NCBI GenBank assembly: GCA_024742735.1
Contig: JANSXV010000004.1
Coordinates: forward strand, 310,001-374,000
Source: Alphaproteobacteria bacterium
Lineage (GTDB): Bacteria; Pseudomonadota; Alphaproteobacteria; Caulobacterales; Maricaulaceae
DNA: 64,000 nucleotides
Reading direction: 5' to 3'
Shown here one piece after another: positions 34,163-43,269 of this stretch. A program made the position numbers and the translations under genes. A model generated the notes under the pieces. It ran no database searches. It had not been told where the DNA came from and saw nothing but the letters and a program-made list of their open reading frames with translations. How positions within the stretch are numbered: the first letter of the stretch is position 1; each line of letters starts with the position of its first letter.

Positions 34163-34193
34163 AAACGGCGCGCCGGGGTCCGGCGCGCCGTTT
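34163..34193 (-). terminator. Terminator after OmpA-lipoprotein gene
   Basis: A 14-base stem AAACGGCGCGCCGG / CCGGCGCGCCGTTT with a 3-base loop, followed by TTTTTCGTTT on the minus strand, 22 bases beyond the lipoprotein stop. A good intrinsic terminator. Confidence 0.9.
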
Positions 34194-34214
34194 CAATCGC
34201 CTTGTCGCCGCCTC

Positions 34215-34868
34215 TTACGAGGTGTGCGGCGCGATGGTGATCTCCACCCGGCGGTTGGCCGCGCGGCCGGCGTCGGTGGAGTTGTCGGCGATCGGCTGGC
34301 TTTCGCCCATGCCGGCCACATAGAAGCGGTCGCGGATGACGCCGCGGCCGATCAGCTCGCCGGCGACCGCGCTGGCGCGGCGTTCCGACAGGCGCTGGTT
34401 ATAGTCCGCCGCGCCCGTGGAGTCGGCGTGACCGACGATGTTCACATAGGTCGCCGGATAGGTCTGCAGCACGTCGGCCACATCGTCGAGCACCGGACCA
34501 AAGCGCGGGCTGACCTGGGCGGAGTTGGTGGCGAAGGTCACGTCGCCCGGCATGGTCAGGACCAGCTCGTTGCCGACCCGGCGCACCGAGACGCCCGAAC
34601 CGCGCAGGCGATTGCGGAAGGCCTCTTCCTGGCGGTCCATGTAATTGCCCACGCCCGCGCCGGCGAGCGCGCCGATGCCCGCGCCGATCAGCGCGTTGCG
34701 GCGGTCATCCCCGCCGGCCAGCGTGCCCAGAAGCGCGCCGGCGGCCGCGCCGGCCAGGATGCCCGTACCAGTGTTGTTGCGGTCCACATTGCCGTACTGA
34801 TCGGTCGTGGTGCACGCCGCAGCGAGCCCCAGGGCCAGCGCGCCGGCGGTGAGTGTACGAAGCGTCAT
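34215..34868 (-). CDS. OmpA-family outer-membrane lipoprotein with glycine-zipper
   Basis: A 217-residue lipoprotein: signal and lipobox (TAGALALGLAAACTTT, lipidated Cys about 19), a Gly/Ala-rich YMGG-like zipper segment (GTGILAGAAAGALLGTLAGG, IGAGIGALAGAGVGNYMDRQ), then an OmpA peptidoglycan-binding domain (VNIVGHADSTGAADYNQRLS, RVEITI). Tethers the outer membrane to the wall. The promoter lies in 34869-34997, just outside the 16-base repeat that marks the neighbouring insert. Confidence 0.92.
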   Translation of the reverse strand: MTLRTLTAGALALGLAAACTTTDQYGNVDRNNTGTGILAGAAAGALLGTLAGGDDRRNALIGAGIGALAGAGVGNYMDRQEEAFRNRLRGSGVSVRRVGNELVLTMPGDVTFATNSAQVSPRFGPVLDDVADVLQTYPATYVNIVGHADSTGAADYNQRLSERRASAVAGELIGRGVIRDRFYVAGMGESQPIADNSTDAGRAANRRVEITIAPHTS

Positions 34869-34997
34869 GGCGTAGTGCCTCCTCGATTGGCTTTATGCTC
34901 GGATCGTCTCGCGATCGAGCATACGCGAATTATCTAGCTCATCACAGCGACGAGCGTGTGAACGCGAGCTGAACCGGGATTTGGCGTGGGAACAAGG

Positions 34998-35013
34998 CGA
35001 AATTTCGTCACGC
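34998..35013 (+). repeat. Left copy of 16-base direct repeat flanking a two-gene insert
   Basis: CGAAATTTCGTCACGC occurs exactly here and again at 37433-37448 in the same orientation. The two copies bracket the AT-rich pair of genes at 35031-37396. Chance occurrence of an exact 16-mer in 2.4 kb is very unlikely. Best read as an attachment-type or target-duplication remnant. Confidence 0.75.
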
Positions 35014-35030
35014 CCCTCTCTTGCGGCGCT

Positions 35031-36077
35031 TCACACCAACGGCTGGTCGATTGGCTTGCCGTAGACTCGAAGCAACCAGCGCGCTGTAGGTGGCGGAAAG
35101 GCCTTGAACCGGCGGCGACCATGCAGAATACGCCTGTTATCGAAAGCGAAGAAGTCTCCGGGTCCGATAACGAAGGATTTGCCATGTTCGGCAGCTGCGG
35201 CGCAGATAGACTCCCTAAACCGAAACAGCCACCATTCAGCTTCCTGATCGATGCCCTTCATGCACCCAGTATCCCAACGAACTTGCAGCTGAGCTTTGTC
35301 ATCGAACCAAAGGACCGGCAACAAGACCGGCTCCATGGCTCCGTGATGCAATCGAATGCTTTCAGGCGGCGAAAAGAGGAAGTCCGGGCGCATGAGACGC
35401 CCGATTTCTCCCGGCCATTTGCGTTCGAACGCCGTCACAATATCCGCCAGATGGACCACCTCGGTCACCGCTTTTTCGAAGTTGCGTTGCCCATGAAAGA
35501 CCAGCCAAGCTGGCAGCTCCAAGGCTCCGCCGCCATGACCTGGAGCTCTGTCCGAGGGATTATCGGAGTGCCACTCGAAATCCACCTTGCCTCCATGTGA
35601 AGATCGCTCGCCTGCATCGCAGGGATCTGGCCGCACGTTTCTTGCGATTCGGCCATCATTCTCATGCGGGTAAGCTGTGGGCATATGGCCGCCTGCCACC
35701 AGGGCAATAGTAAGAAGCCGGAGTTGGGCGATGATCAGCATATCGTCGGCAAGGTGGGAGCCGACTGGTGTCGCGACCGCAACCGGCGGAAATAGACTGG
35801 GCAAGTGCACTAGGTTGGCGCTCGGGTCCAAGATTGGGCTCACGAGACGATGTAAGTTAGCGGCGGCGTCCGGGCACCGGTCCAGAATCCGTTGGGCTGC
35901 AGCAGCATGCTCATCGACCGTCTCTGCACGTAGTGCATGATCCGGCCACTCGCTTGCTGTGCAAAGCACAACCAGCGACGCTCGATCGGAATCGGAAAGC
36001 GCGAGCTTCTGAGACCGCCCAACACCGTTCGACTGCCTGCCGCTAATCTGGAAACCATCAAAACTGAAGTCGTCCAT
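35031..36077 (-). CDS. Clavaminate-synthase-like 2OG/Fe(II) amino-acid hydroxylase
   Basis: A 348-residue dioxygenase of the clavaminate synthase/AsnO/VioC type. Iron site: WHSDNP (HxD, residues about 173-178) and the distal His in FDNRRILHGRRRF; the 2-oxoglutarate Arg is in ARWLLRVYG. These enzymes hydroxylate free amino acids (Arg, Asn, Lys) for peptides or osmolytes. Start 36077 is set by GGGAG upstream; the open frame is longer. AT-richer than its neighbours, divergent from the unknown gene at 36359, and inside the repeat-bounded insert. The substrate is not evident. Confidence 0.8.
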   Translation of the reverse strand: MDDFSFDGFQISGRQSNGVGRSQKLALSDSDRASLVVLCTASEWPDHALRAETVDEHAAAAQRILDRCPDAAANLHRLVSPILDPSANLVHLPSLFPPVAVATPVGSHLADDMLIIAQLRLLTIALVAGGHMPTAYPHENDGRIARNVRPDPCDAGERSSHGGKVDFEWHSDNPSDRAPGHGGGALELPAWLVFHGQRNFEKAVTEVVHLADIVTAFERKWPGEIGRLMRPDFLFSPPESIRLHHGAMEPVLLPVLWFDDKAQLQVRWDTGCMKGIDQEAEWWLFRFRESICAAAAEHGKSFVIGPGDFFAFDNRRILHGRRRFKAFPPPTARWLLRVYGKPIDQPLV

Positions 36078-36358
36078 TGTCTTTCTCCCGCATCCAACAC
36101 CTCCGCGCCGGAGGCGCGAACACGGGAGACATTCGCGATGAATTCTGGCTGATTGACGCCTGAAATTCGTCAAAGGTCGAAAACCTTTGGCAGGGCGCCT
36201 CCTCGAAACGCAATTAATAAAGCGTAAAATTCAGCCGAGATGGTTAATGGCCGCGCGATCACAAAAAAGCCGCTGAAAATATCGAAAAAATGCGACTAAA
36301 AGTTTTTTTCATCGGCTTTTTCAGATAGAACGACCAATCTCAATGTACCGATAGTTGC
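36078..36358. promoter_or_regulatory. AT-rich divergent promoter region with long imperfect hairpin
   Basis: A 281-base stretch between the hydroxylase and the unknown gene. Around 36262-36323 AAAAAAGCCG and CGGCTTTTTC, with GAAAAAA and TTTTTTTC nested inside, can fold as one long AT-rich hairpin. It sits between both starts and is much more AT-rich than the chromosome. Promoters of both genes must be here. GAAATTCGTCA near 36162 is one base short of the flanking repeat core. Confidence 0.5.
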
Positions 36359-37396
36359 ATGCGATCGGATTGTCCAGTGGCCACAGCATTCCTACCAGCA
36401 CTCGATGCTGCATTTAACTCATTGATTTTGAGGCTAAACCCGCACCTCAAGGGCGGTAAAGTTCAGAAAGCTCAAGCGTTCCTTGCACACATACTTCCTG
36501 AATCAGACGTGCCCGAAACCAGTCAAATGCGAAAGGTCCGCAGCAGATTTTCCGGCTTGGGGTCTCAGGAGACTGGCTGGCGCCTAGCGAAATCGCTCTC
36601 GCCTGATGAATGGATGGGAAAGTACATCGTGCTCTTACATCGGGCCTCAATGATCGAGTCCGATCAGCTTTCCCTCGCGCAGGTAGATCGACTAAGGCTT
36701 TCTCTTAATGCCGACCAGCCGCCAACATCTGATGAAATTGCACTGGCAGTTGAAGCATTGCGCGATGGCATTTGGCCCCGTGAACACGACATCGAGCCGG
36801 TCACCCACGTGGTAATGTACGCGGCGACATCTCAAAACGTGCGTAGCGAGCGTTTTACCGATGGCACACCGGTCAAACTCGCATTCGGACTTATCTTTCT
36901 CGAAGCAGTCGAAGGCTCCGAAGGAGACTTCAATGTTCTGAAAACATTTGTTTTTAACGTATTGCAGGATGGTCGCCTCTTGAGTCGGGGCCGTTTACTT
37001 AGCGACATCCTGCTTTGCACGCGTCGAGCGATTGCTATGAACTACAGCTTTACACGGCATGACGGTGCGATTGAGAACAAGGTCGTCGGCGACACGTATC
37101 GTGGACTATTCTTTGCGCATGCAGACAGCCGGACGCCTTTGCATCCAAGTGGGCAAAGATACGAGGGCAACTTCTTCTTCGCAGAGTACGGGGCGAGCCA
37201 GAGGCGTTTCGGCGAAGCTCCAGAGTCGCTTTATGCAGGTGAGGCTGGTCAGGTCTTTATCGAGAAGATTCCAATGACGGCGTTTTGGCAGCTGGCCGGC
37301 CTGCAACCTCAATCAATACAGAAGATGTCGTCAGAGTTCGTTCAAGAGCGCCTTTTAGAGGGAAGGTGCGTAACCGACTTGGGGGCCGGCCTATAA
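36359..37396 (+). CDS. Unknown 345-residue protein in repeat-bounded insert
   Basis: Not recognised. A soluble mixed alpha/beta protein without signal or membrane helix; segments such as VTHVVMYAATSQN, KLAFGLIFLEAVEG, FNVLKTFVFNVLQDGRLLS and YEGNFFFAEYGASQRRFGEA look like a compact fold. Codon use and base content are unlike the neighbouring core genes. It diverges from the amino-acid-hydroxylase-like gene and ends 36 bases before the right repeat. Being paired with that enzyme and carried on the same insert, it may act in the same pathway. Confidence 0.7.
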   Translation: MRSDCPVATAFLPALDAAFNSLILRLNPHLKGGKVQKAQAFLAHILPESDVPETSQMRKVRSRFSGLGSQETGWRLAKSLSPDEWMGKYIVLLHRASMIESDQLSLAQVDRLRLSLNADQPPTSDEIALAVEALRDGIWPREHDIEPVTHVVMYAATSQNVRSERFTDGTPVKLAFGLIFLEAVEGSEGDFNVLKTFVFNVLQDGRLLSRGRLLSDILLCTRRAIAMNYSFTRHDGAIENKVVGDTYRGLFFAHADSRTPLHPSGQRYEGNFFFAEYGASQRRFGEAPESLYAGEAGQVFIEKIPMTAFWQLAGLQPQSIQKMSSEFVQERLLEGRCVTDLGAGL

Positions 37397-37432
37397 CGGA
37401 GCTGAATGCAAGCCAGCTCCAATCGCCTCGGA

Positions 37433-37448
37433 CGAAATTTCGTCACGC
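37433..37448 (+). repeat. Right copy of 16-base direct repeat
   Basis: Exact copy of the 16-mer at 34998-35013. Here it sits inside a 14-base perfect palindrome GACGAAATTTCGTC (37431-37444) just before the groESL promoter, where the high-GC backbone resumes. Confidence 0.75.
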
Positions 37449-37455
37449 TGGCCCC

Positions 37456-37483
37456 TTGACCCCCCAGAGGCGCTCTCTTACTT
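37456..37483 (+). promoter_or_regulatory. Predicted groESL promoter
   Basis: A TTGACC (-35, 37456-37461) and TTACTT (-10, 37478-37483) at 16-base spacing, ending nine bases before the CIRCE-like element. Position and spacing fit a housekeeping-type promoter repressed by HrcA; a heat-shock sigma factor could also use CTTGAC. Confidence 0.5.
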
Positions 37484-37491
37484 CCACGCCG

Positions 37492-37518
37492 TTAGCAGCC
37501 GGGGCGGTCGAGTGCTAG
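37492..37518 (+). promoter_or_regulatory. CIRCE-like operator of groESL
   Basis: TTAGCAGCC, nine bases, GAGTGCTAG. The HrcA operator consensus is TTAGCACTC-N9-GAGTGCTAA; the right half matches 8 of 9 and the left 7 of 9, with exact spacing. It lies 73 bases before the groES start. Confidence 0.85.
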
Positions 37519-37591
37519 CGCCGCTTCGGGCCCGCTGACCGGTTATTTTTCAACACCGTGAGCATGACCGCTCAATCAGGAGAGAACGGCA

Positions 37592-37882
37592 ATGAACTTT
37601 CGTCCGCTGCATGACCGCGTGCTGGTGAAGCGCGTGGAGGAAGAGACCACCACCAAGGGCGGGATCATCATTCCCGATACGGCCAAGGAAAAGCCGCAGG
37701 AAGGCGAAGTCGTCGCTGTCGGCGGCGGCGCCATCAAGGAAGACGGCTCCGTGCGCGCCCTCGACGTGAAGGCCGGCGACCGCATCCTGTTCGGCAAGTG
37801 GTCGGGCACTGAAGTCACGGTCAACGGCGATGAGCTGCTGATCATGAAAGAGTCCGACATCCTCGGCGTGATGGAAGGTTAA
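37592..37882 (+). CDS. groES: Co-chaperonin GroES
   Basis: The 96-residue lid of the GroEL chamber. The sequence is typical: [21 protein letters not shown] with the mobile loop ([21 protein letters not shown]), [11 protein letters not shown] and the end EGDILGVME-type (SDILGVMEG). AGGAG eight bases upstream of ATG. First gene of groESL with CIRCE in front and groEL 63 bases later. Confidence 0.98.
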   Translation: MNFRPLHDRVLVKRVEEETTTKGGIIIPDTAKEKPQEGEVVAVGGGAIKEDGSVRALDVKAGDRILFGKWSGTEVTVNGDELLIMKESDILGVMEG

Positions 37883-39580
<1,698 letters not shown>

Positions 39581-39612
39581 GAAGTCTCGCGCTTCTTAGG
39601 CTGAAGAATCGG

Positions 39613-39642
39613 AAAGGGCGGCTCGATCGAGCCGCCCTTTTT
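39613..39642 (+). terminator. groESL terminator
   Basis: AAAGGGCGGCTCGATCGAGC pairs with GCCGCCCTTT through a self-complementary centre and is followed by TTTTTG on the plus strand, 33 bases after groEL. The gene at 39655 converges on it. Confidence 0.92.
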
Positions 39643-39654
39643 GTTTCGCCGCTC

Positions 39655-40746
39655 CTATCCCAACCGGCTCTTCAGCTGATCGATGCGCGCATTGGCGTCG
39701 ACCAGCCGATCCATCGTCAGATCGCCGCGCTCGATGGCGGCGCCGACCCAATCCACGGCGCGGCGCGGCAGATCCGGATCGGCGTCGGCGGAGTTGGAGA
39801 TCAGGAGCAGATCATTGCCGGCGGCCAGCGAGCCGGTGATCGCCTCTTCCCGGGAGTAGTGATCGCGGATCGCACCCATATCCAGGTCATCGGTGATCAC
39901 CGCCCCGTCATACCGCATGGCCCGCCGCAGCAACCCGTTCAGAACCGGACGTGACAGGGTCACCGGCGCACCAGACGGATCGAGCCGCCGGTTGATCAGG
40001 TGTCCGCCCATCAACAGGTGGGCGTGATCGCTTTCGATGAGGCGGGCGAAAGGCTCGACCTCTTCAAAGCTCCAGGTCTCGGTCAGGTCCACAAAACCGT
40101 CATGGCTGTCGCCGGAGGACCTTCCGTGCCCTGGGAAATGCTTGATGGCGCAAGCCACGCCGGCGGCCTCCATCGCCTCGATGAACAGAGCGCACCAGGC
40201 CGCAACCTCAGCCGGCGCATCACCGAACGCCCGGTCCCAGCGTCCGATCACGGCATTGCCGTCCTGGTGCAGGTCCGCCACCGGAGCAAGGTTGAGATTG
40301 AACCCGGCCTCGGCCAGCTCTGAAGCCGCCGCCGCGAAGATCGGCCGGGCTTCAATCGGGCCCATGGCGGCCAGCTCGCGCGCCTTGGGGATGTCGGTGA
40401 AGCCCATCTCATCGGTCAGGCGCTGAACGAAGCCGCCTTCCTGATCGATGGAGAGCCAGGCCTGCGGCGCCGCCGCGCGAAACCGGCGGGCGAGCCCCAG
40501 CACGCCGTCGCGGGTCCGGGCGTTATGGCGCAGGAACAGAACGCCGCCGATACGACCCTCGGCCAGATCGGCCTCGACCTGGTCGGCGCCGGGCGCATCG
40601 GGCTCATCGCCAAGGAAGCCGAGAATCAGCGTGCGGCCGACAAGGGTTTCGAGAGACTGCGGGTCCTGGCGCGCTGACGCAGGAGCTCCGGCGCCCGCCG
40701 CGGCGAGCGCGCCCGCCGACGCCAGGAACATGCGACGATCGATCAT
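39655..40746 (-). CDS. Glycoside hydrolase family 3, NagZ-like
   Basis: A 363-residue enzyme with a Tat/Sec-type signal (DRRMFLASAGALAAAGAGAP) and a GH3 barrel: the NagZ loop KHFPGHGRSSGDSHDGFVDL with the His/Asp acid-base pair, and the nucleophile in VITDDLDMGAI. It removes N-acetyl-glucosamine from peptidoglycan fragments or similar glycosides. Export to the periplasm is unlike the cytosolic NagZ of E. coli. A 12-base palindrome CGTTAGCTAACG lies 21 bases upstream of the start. Confidence 0.9.
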   Translation of the reverse strand: MIDRRMFLASAGALAAAGAGAPASARQDPQSLETLVGRTLILGFLGDEPDAPGADQVEADLAEGRIGGVLFLRHNARTRDGVLGLARRFRAAAPQAWLSIDQEGGFVQRLTDEMGFTDIPKARELAAMGPIEARPIFAAAASELAEAGFNLNLAPVADLHQDGNAVIGRWDRAFGDAPAEVAAWCALFIEAMEAAGVACAIKHFPGHGRSSGDSHDGFVDLTETWSFEEVEPFARLIESDHAHLLMGGHLINRRLDPSGAPVTLSRPVLNGLLRRAMRYDGAVITDDLDMGAIRDHYSREEAITGSLAAGNDLLLISNSADADPDLPRRAVDWVGAAIERGDLTMDRLVDANARIDQLKSRLG

Positions 40747-40766
40747 GATTTCCCCTCAAATCTGTT

Positions 40767-40778
40767 CGTTAGCTAACG
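40767..40778. promoter_or_regulatory. Palindrome CGTTAGCTAACG upstream of the GH3 gene
   Basis: A perfect 12-base inverted repeat 21-32 bases before the GH3 start codon, with the form of a TetR- or LacI-type operator. No regulator gene is next to it. Confidence 0.4.
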
Positions 40779-40912
40779 GCCGCCTCGCCCTGCGTCCAGC
40801 AAGACGTGGACCAGGGCAGGGAATTTCTCTCCAAGAATTAATCTGACGGATTGAGTCAGGTAACGCACGCCCCGCTAGACCGGACGCTGCATTTGAACGG
40901 GAGGACATTGCA

Positions 40913-41797
40913 ATGAAACACTGGCTCGCAGCCGCCGCGGCCGCGCCGCTCATCGTCGCCTGCGCCTCGGCGGGCGCCCAGACCTCGGGCGGGGAACGCG
41001 CGCAGGACACGCGCATCCTGGTCGTCAACGGCCAGCGCATCGTGATCAGCGAGGGCGGCGACGCCGCATCCGCGATCGAGGACGCGCTCGAGCGCTCCGG
41101 AGATTCACGCCGGGTCGTCCTGGAATTCCATAACGAGGCTTCACCGGGTTGGGACGAGGATTCGCGCGAGAGCTTCGCCGAAGCGATGGCCGAATTCGCT
41201 GAAGCGTTCGGCGAGGATTTCGAGGGCGATTTCGACTTTGACTTCGATTTCGATTTCGACACCGACCACATGAGCTGGGCCGATGAAGACGGCGAACGGA
41301 TCGAGGTCATGGTGCGCCGGATCGAGCGCGACGCCGAGCGCCATGCCGCCCATGTCGAGCGTCAGGCCGAACGGATGGCCCGCCAGGCCGAACGCATGGC
41401 CGTCCGAATTGAACGCCAGGCCGCCCAGGCCGAGGTCCACGGCCTGCGGGCCGGTGTTCGCGGGGTCGAATCCGGGCTGGCGTCGATCGAGCGCGTCCTG
41501 GAGCGCGGATGGTATGAAGAGGATGGCGAGCGGGTCGAGTTGACCGATGAGAAGCGCGCCGATCTTGAGGACACGCGGGCCGAGCTGCTTGAAGCCCTGG
41601 AGGAGCTGCGCTCCGACCTCGCCCGCGCCGAAACCCGGCACGGCGGGGAGCACCGGGAAGTCCGGATCGTTCGCCGCAACGGCGAGGCGCGCGGCTGGGT
41701 TAATGGTGAGGAGGTGACCGGCTCTGAGCTGGACCGCCTGCTGGAAGGCGCGCCGGACGCACCCGAGCCTCCCGAAGCGCCGGGCGAAGACGGTTAG
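40913..41797 (+). CDS. Secreted protein with Asp-Phe repeat and charged coiled coil
   Basis: A 294-residue protein with a signal peptide ending in a possible lipobox (AAAAAPLIVACASAG). Residues about 106-116 are five Asp-Phe pairs encoded by near-perfect GA(T/C)TT(C/T) hexamers; residues about 130-175 are Arg/Glu-rich coiled coil with a seven-residue repeat (RQAERMA twice). An acidic tail ends the protein. No family recognised. Hexamer repeats may vary in length by slippage. Plus-strand gene with a weak 3' hairpin; the strong terminator there reads the other way. Confidence 0.7.
   Translation: MKHWLAAAAAAPLIVACASAGAQTSGGERAQDTRILVVNGQRIVISEGGDAASAIEDALERSGDSRRVVLEFHNEASPGWDEDSRESFAEAMAEFAEAFGEDFEGDFDFDFDFDFDTDHMSWADEDGERIEVMVRRIERDAERHAAHVERQAERMARQAERMAVRIERQAAQAEVHGLRAGVRGVESGLASIERVLERGWYEEDGERVELTDEKRADLEDTRAELLEALEELRSDLARAETRHGGEHREVRIVRRNGEARGWVNGEEVTGSELDRLLEGAPDAPEPPEAPGEDG
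41228..41260 (+). repeat. GATTTC-type hexamer microsatellite in coding sequence
   Basis: Five and a half units of GATTTC/GACTTT/GACTTC encode DFDFDFDFDFD. In-frame hexamers, so copy-number change would lengthen or shorten the Asp-Phe run without a frameshift. Confidence 0.85.
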
Positions 41798-41812
41798 AGG
41801 GTCAGATAAAAA

Positions 41813-41840
41813 AAGCCCGGCGTCTTGCGGCGCCGGGCTT
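41813..41840 (-). terminator. Terminator after serC
   Basis: AAGCCCGGCG / CGCCGGGCTT, 10-base perfect stem. On the minus strand it is followed by seven T residues; on the plus strand by GAGA. So it ends the minus-strand serC transcript (stop at 41973, 130 bases away) and only weakly affects the plus-strand gene. Confidence 0.85.
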
Positions 41841-41972
41841 GAGATCTGGTTGGTCGATTAAGAGACGTCTCCTCCCCAGAGACACCGCTTAAGAGACGAG
41901 ACGGTCAAATCTCATCATGACGAAACGTTGACTCACACGTACGGCGCCCGTCAAGCCCCCAATCTCAGGAGC

Positions 41973-43145
41973 TTACGCCGCGTCGACCTCCTCCAGCGCC
42001 TGGGCGTAGGCCCAGTCCAGCCAGGGCCCGAGCGCCGCGACATCGTCCGGGTCCACCGTCGGGCCGCACCAGATGCGAAGACCCGCCGGCGCCTTGGGGT
42101 GGGGGATGATATCGAACGCCGCCTCCTCGCGATCGAGAATCGCGCCCATGCGCCGGGACACCGCCCACCGCTCGGCTTCGCTCTTGCCGGCGAGCTCCGG
42201 TCCTGAAAACTTCAGCGTCACTGAGGTCGTTGAGCGAACTGACGGGTCTTCAGCCAGCCAGTCGACCCAGGAACACCCCTCGACCCAGTCGGCCAGCGCT
42301 TCAAAGCTGGCGTTGGTGCGTGCGACCAGGGCGTCCAGCCCGCCGATCCGCGCCGCCCATTTCAGCCCGTCCAGATAATCCTCCGTGCAGAGCAGGGACG
42401 GGGTGTTGATGGTCGACCCCTTGTAGATCGCAGCGTCGTCGTCTCCGGCCTCGAACAGCTGGAGGATCCGCGGAACCGGCCAGCTTGGCCGGAAGGTCCG
42501 CAGACGTTCGCGTGCGCGCGGCGAGAACACGGCCACCCCGTGCTGGGCTTCGCCGCCCATGCATTTCTGCCAGCTGAAGGTCGTCACATCCAGCTTGTCC
42601 CAGGGCAGCGGCATGGCGAAGGCCGCGCTCGTCGCGTCGCAAATGGTCAGGCCGGCCCGGTCCGAGGGGATCCAGTCGCCGTCAGGAATACGCACGCCGG
42701 CGGACGTGGCGTTCCAGGTGAACACCACGTCGTTCTTCGCGAAATCCGCCTTCGAATAGTCCGGCGCCGTCCCGAACGGCGTCTCGTAACAGGACAGGCC
42801 TTCCGGCTTGAGCTCATCGCGCAGATCCACGGTCCAGCGCCGCCCGAACTCATCGCAGGAGAAAACATCCACCCCGCGTGCGCCGATCATCGACCAGAGC
42901 GCGCCCTCCATGGCGCCGGTGTCGGACGCAGGAAGGATGGCGACGAGATAGTCGTCCGGCGCCTCCAGAACGGCCTTGGTGCGTTCAATGGCCTCAGCCA
43001 GACGCGCCTTCGGCGTGCCGCCGCGATGGGTGCGCCCCACCGGAGCGCCAGCGAGCGCAGAGAGCTCCCAGCCCGGGCGCTTCTTGGTCGGCCCGCAGGA
43101 AAAACGCGGATCGGCGGGGCGGGCGGAAGGCTTCGGCGCTGTCAT
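41973..43145 (-). CDS. serC: Phosphoserine aminotransferase
   Basis: 3-phosphohydroxypyruvate plus Glu to phosphoserine in serine synthesis. The 390-residue class V PLP enzyme is of the alphaproteobacterial/Methanosarcina type (TIGR01365): RFSCGPTKKRPGW at the N-terminus, AILPASDTGAMEGALWSMIG, VFTWNATSAGVRIPDGDWIP and the PLP lysine in TTFSWQKCMGGEAQHG. ATG at 43145 (MTAPKPSARP) is preferred over 43160. No serA is adjacent in the window. Confidence 0.93.
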   Translation of the reverse strand: MTAPKPSARPADPRFSCGPTKKRPGWELSALAGAPVGRTHRGGTPKARLAEAIERTKAVLEAPDDYLVAILPASDTGAMEGALWSMIGARGVDVFSCDEFGRRWTVDLRDELKPEGLSCYETPFGTAPDYSKADFAKNDVVFTWNATSAGVRIPDGDWIPSDRAGLTICDATSAAFAMPLPWDKLDVTTFSWQKCMGGEAQHGVAVFSPRARERLRTFRPSWPVPRILQLFEAGDDDAAIYKGSTINTPSLLCTEDYLDGLKWAARIGGLDALVARTNASFEALADWVEGCSWVDWLAEDPSVRSTTSVTLKFSGPELAGKSEAERWAVSRRMGAILDREEAAFDIIPHPKAPAGLRIWCGPTVDPDDVAALGPWLDWAYAQALEEVDAA

Positions 43146-43218
43146 GGTGTCAGGTCCCATCCGAGGTGAGCAGTTGAGCTAGGCGTAGGCCGCGCCCGGC
43201 CCGGCGTCAAACGGCGCC

Positions 43219-43269
43219 ATGACGCAGCTTGACCCTTACGGCCCGCAGGCCTACCCGCTTGATCCATGA
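43219..43269 (+). CDS. 16-residue upstream frame coupled to the aminotransferase gene
   Basis: ATG at 43219 gives MTQLDPYGPQAYPLDP and ends in a TGA that overlaps the ATG of the next gene (ATGA). Such a frame can help reinitiation or act as a leader peptide. No repeated codons or attenuator hairpin was seen, so a regulatory role is a guess. It could be a chance frame. Confidence 0.25.
   Translation: MTQLDPYGPQAYPLDP

Noticed and set aside
41858..41898. Direct repeat TTAAGAGACG (41858-41867 and 41889-41898)
   Set aside because: Two 10-base copies near the serC terminator with no partner structure; could be chance or a simple regulatory motif, so not called.
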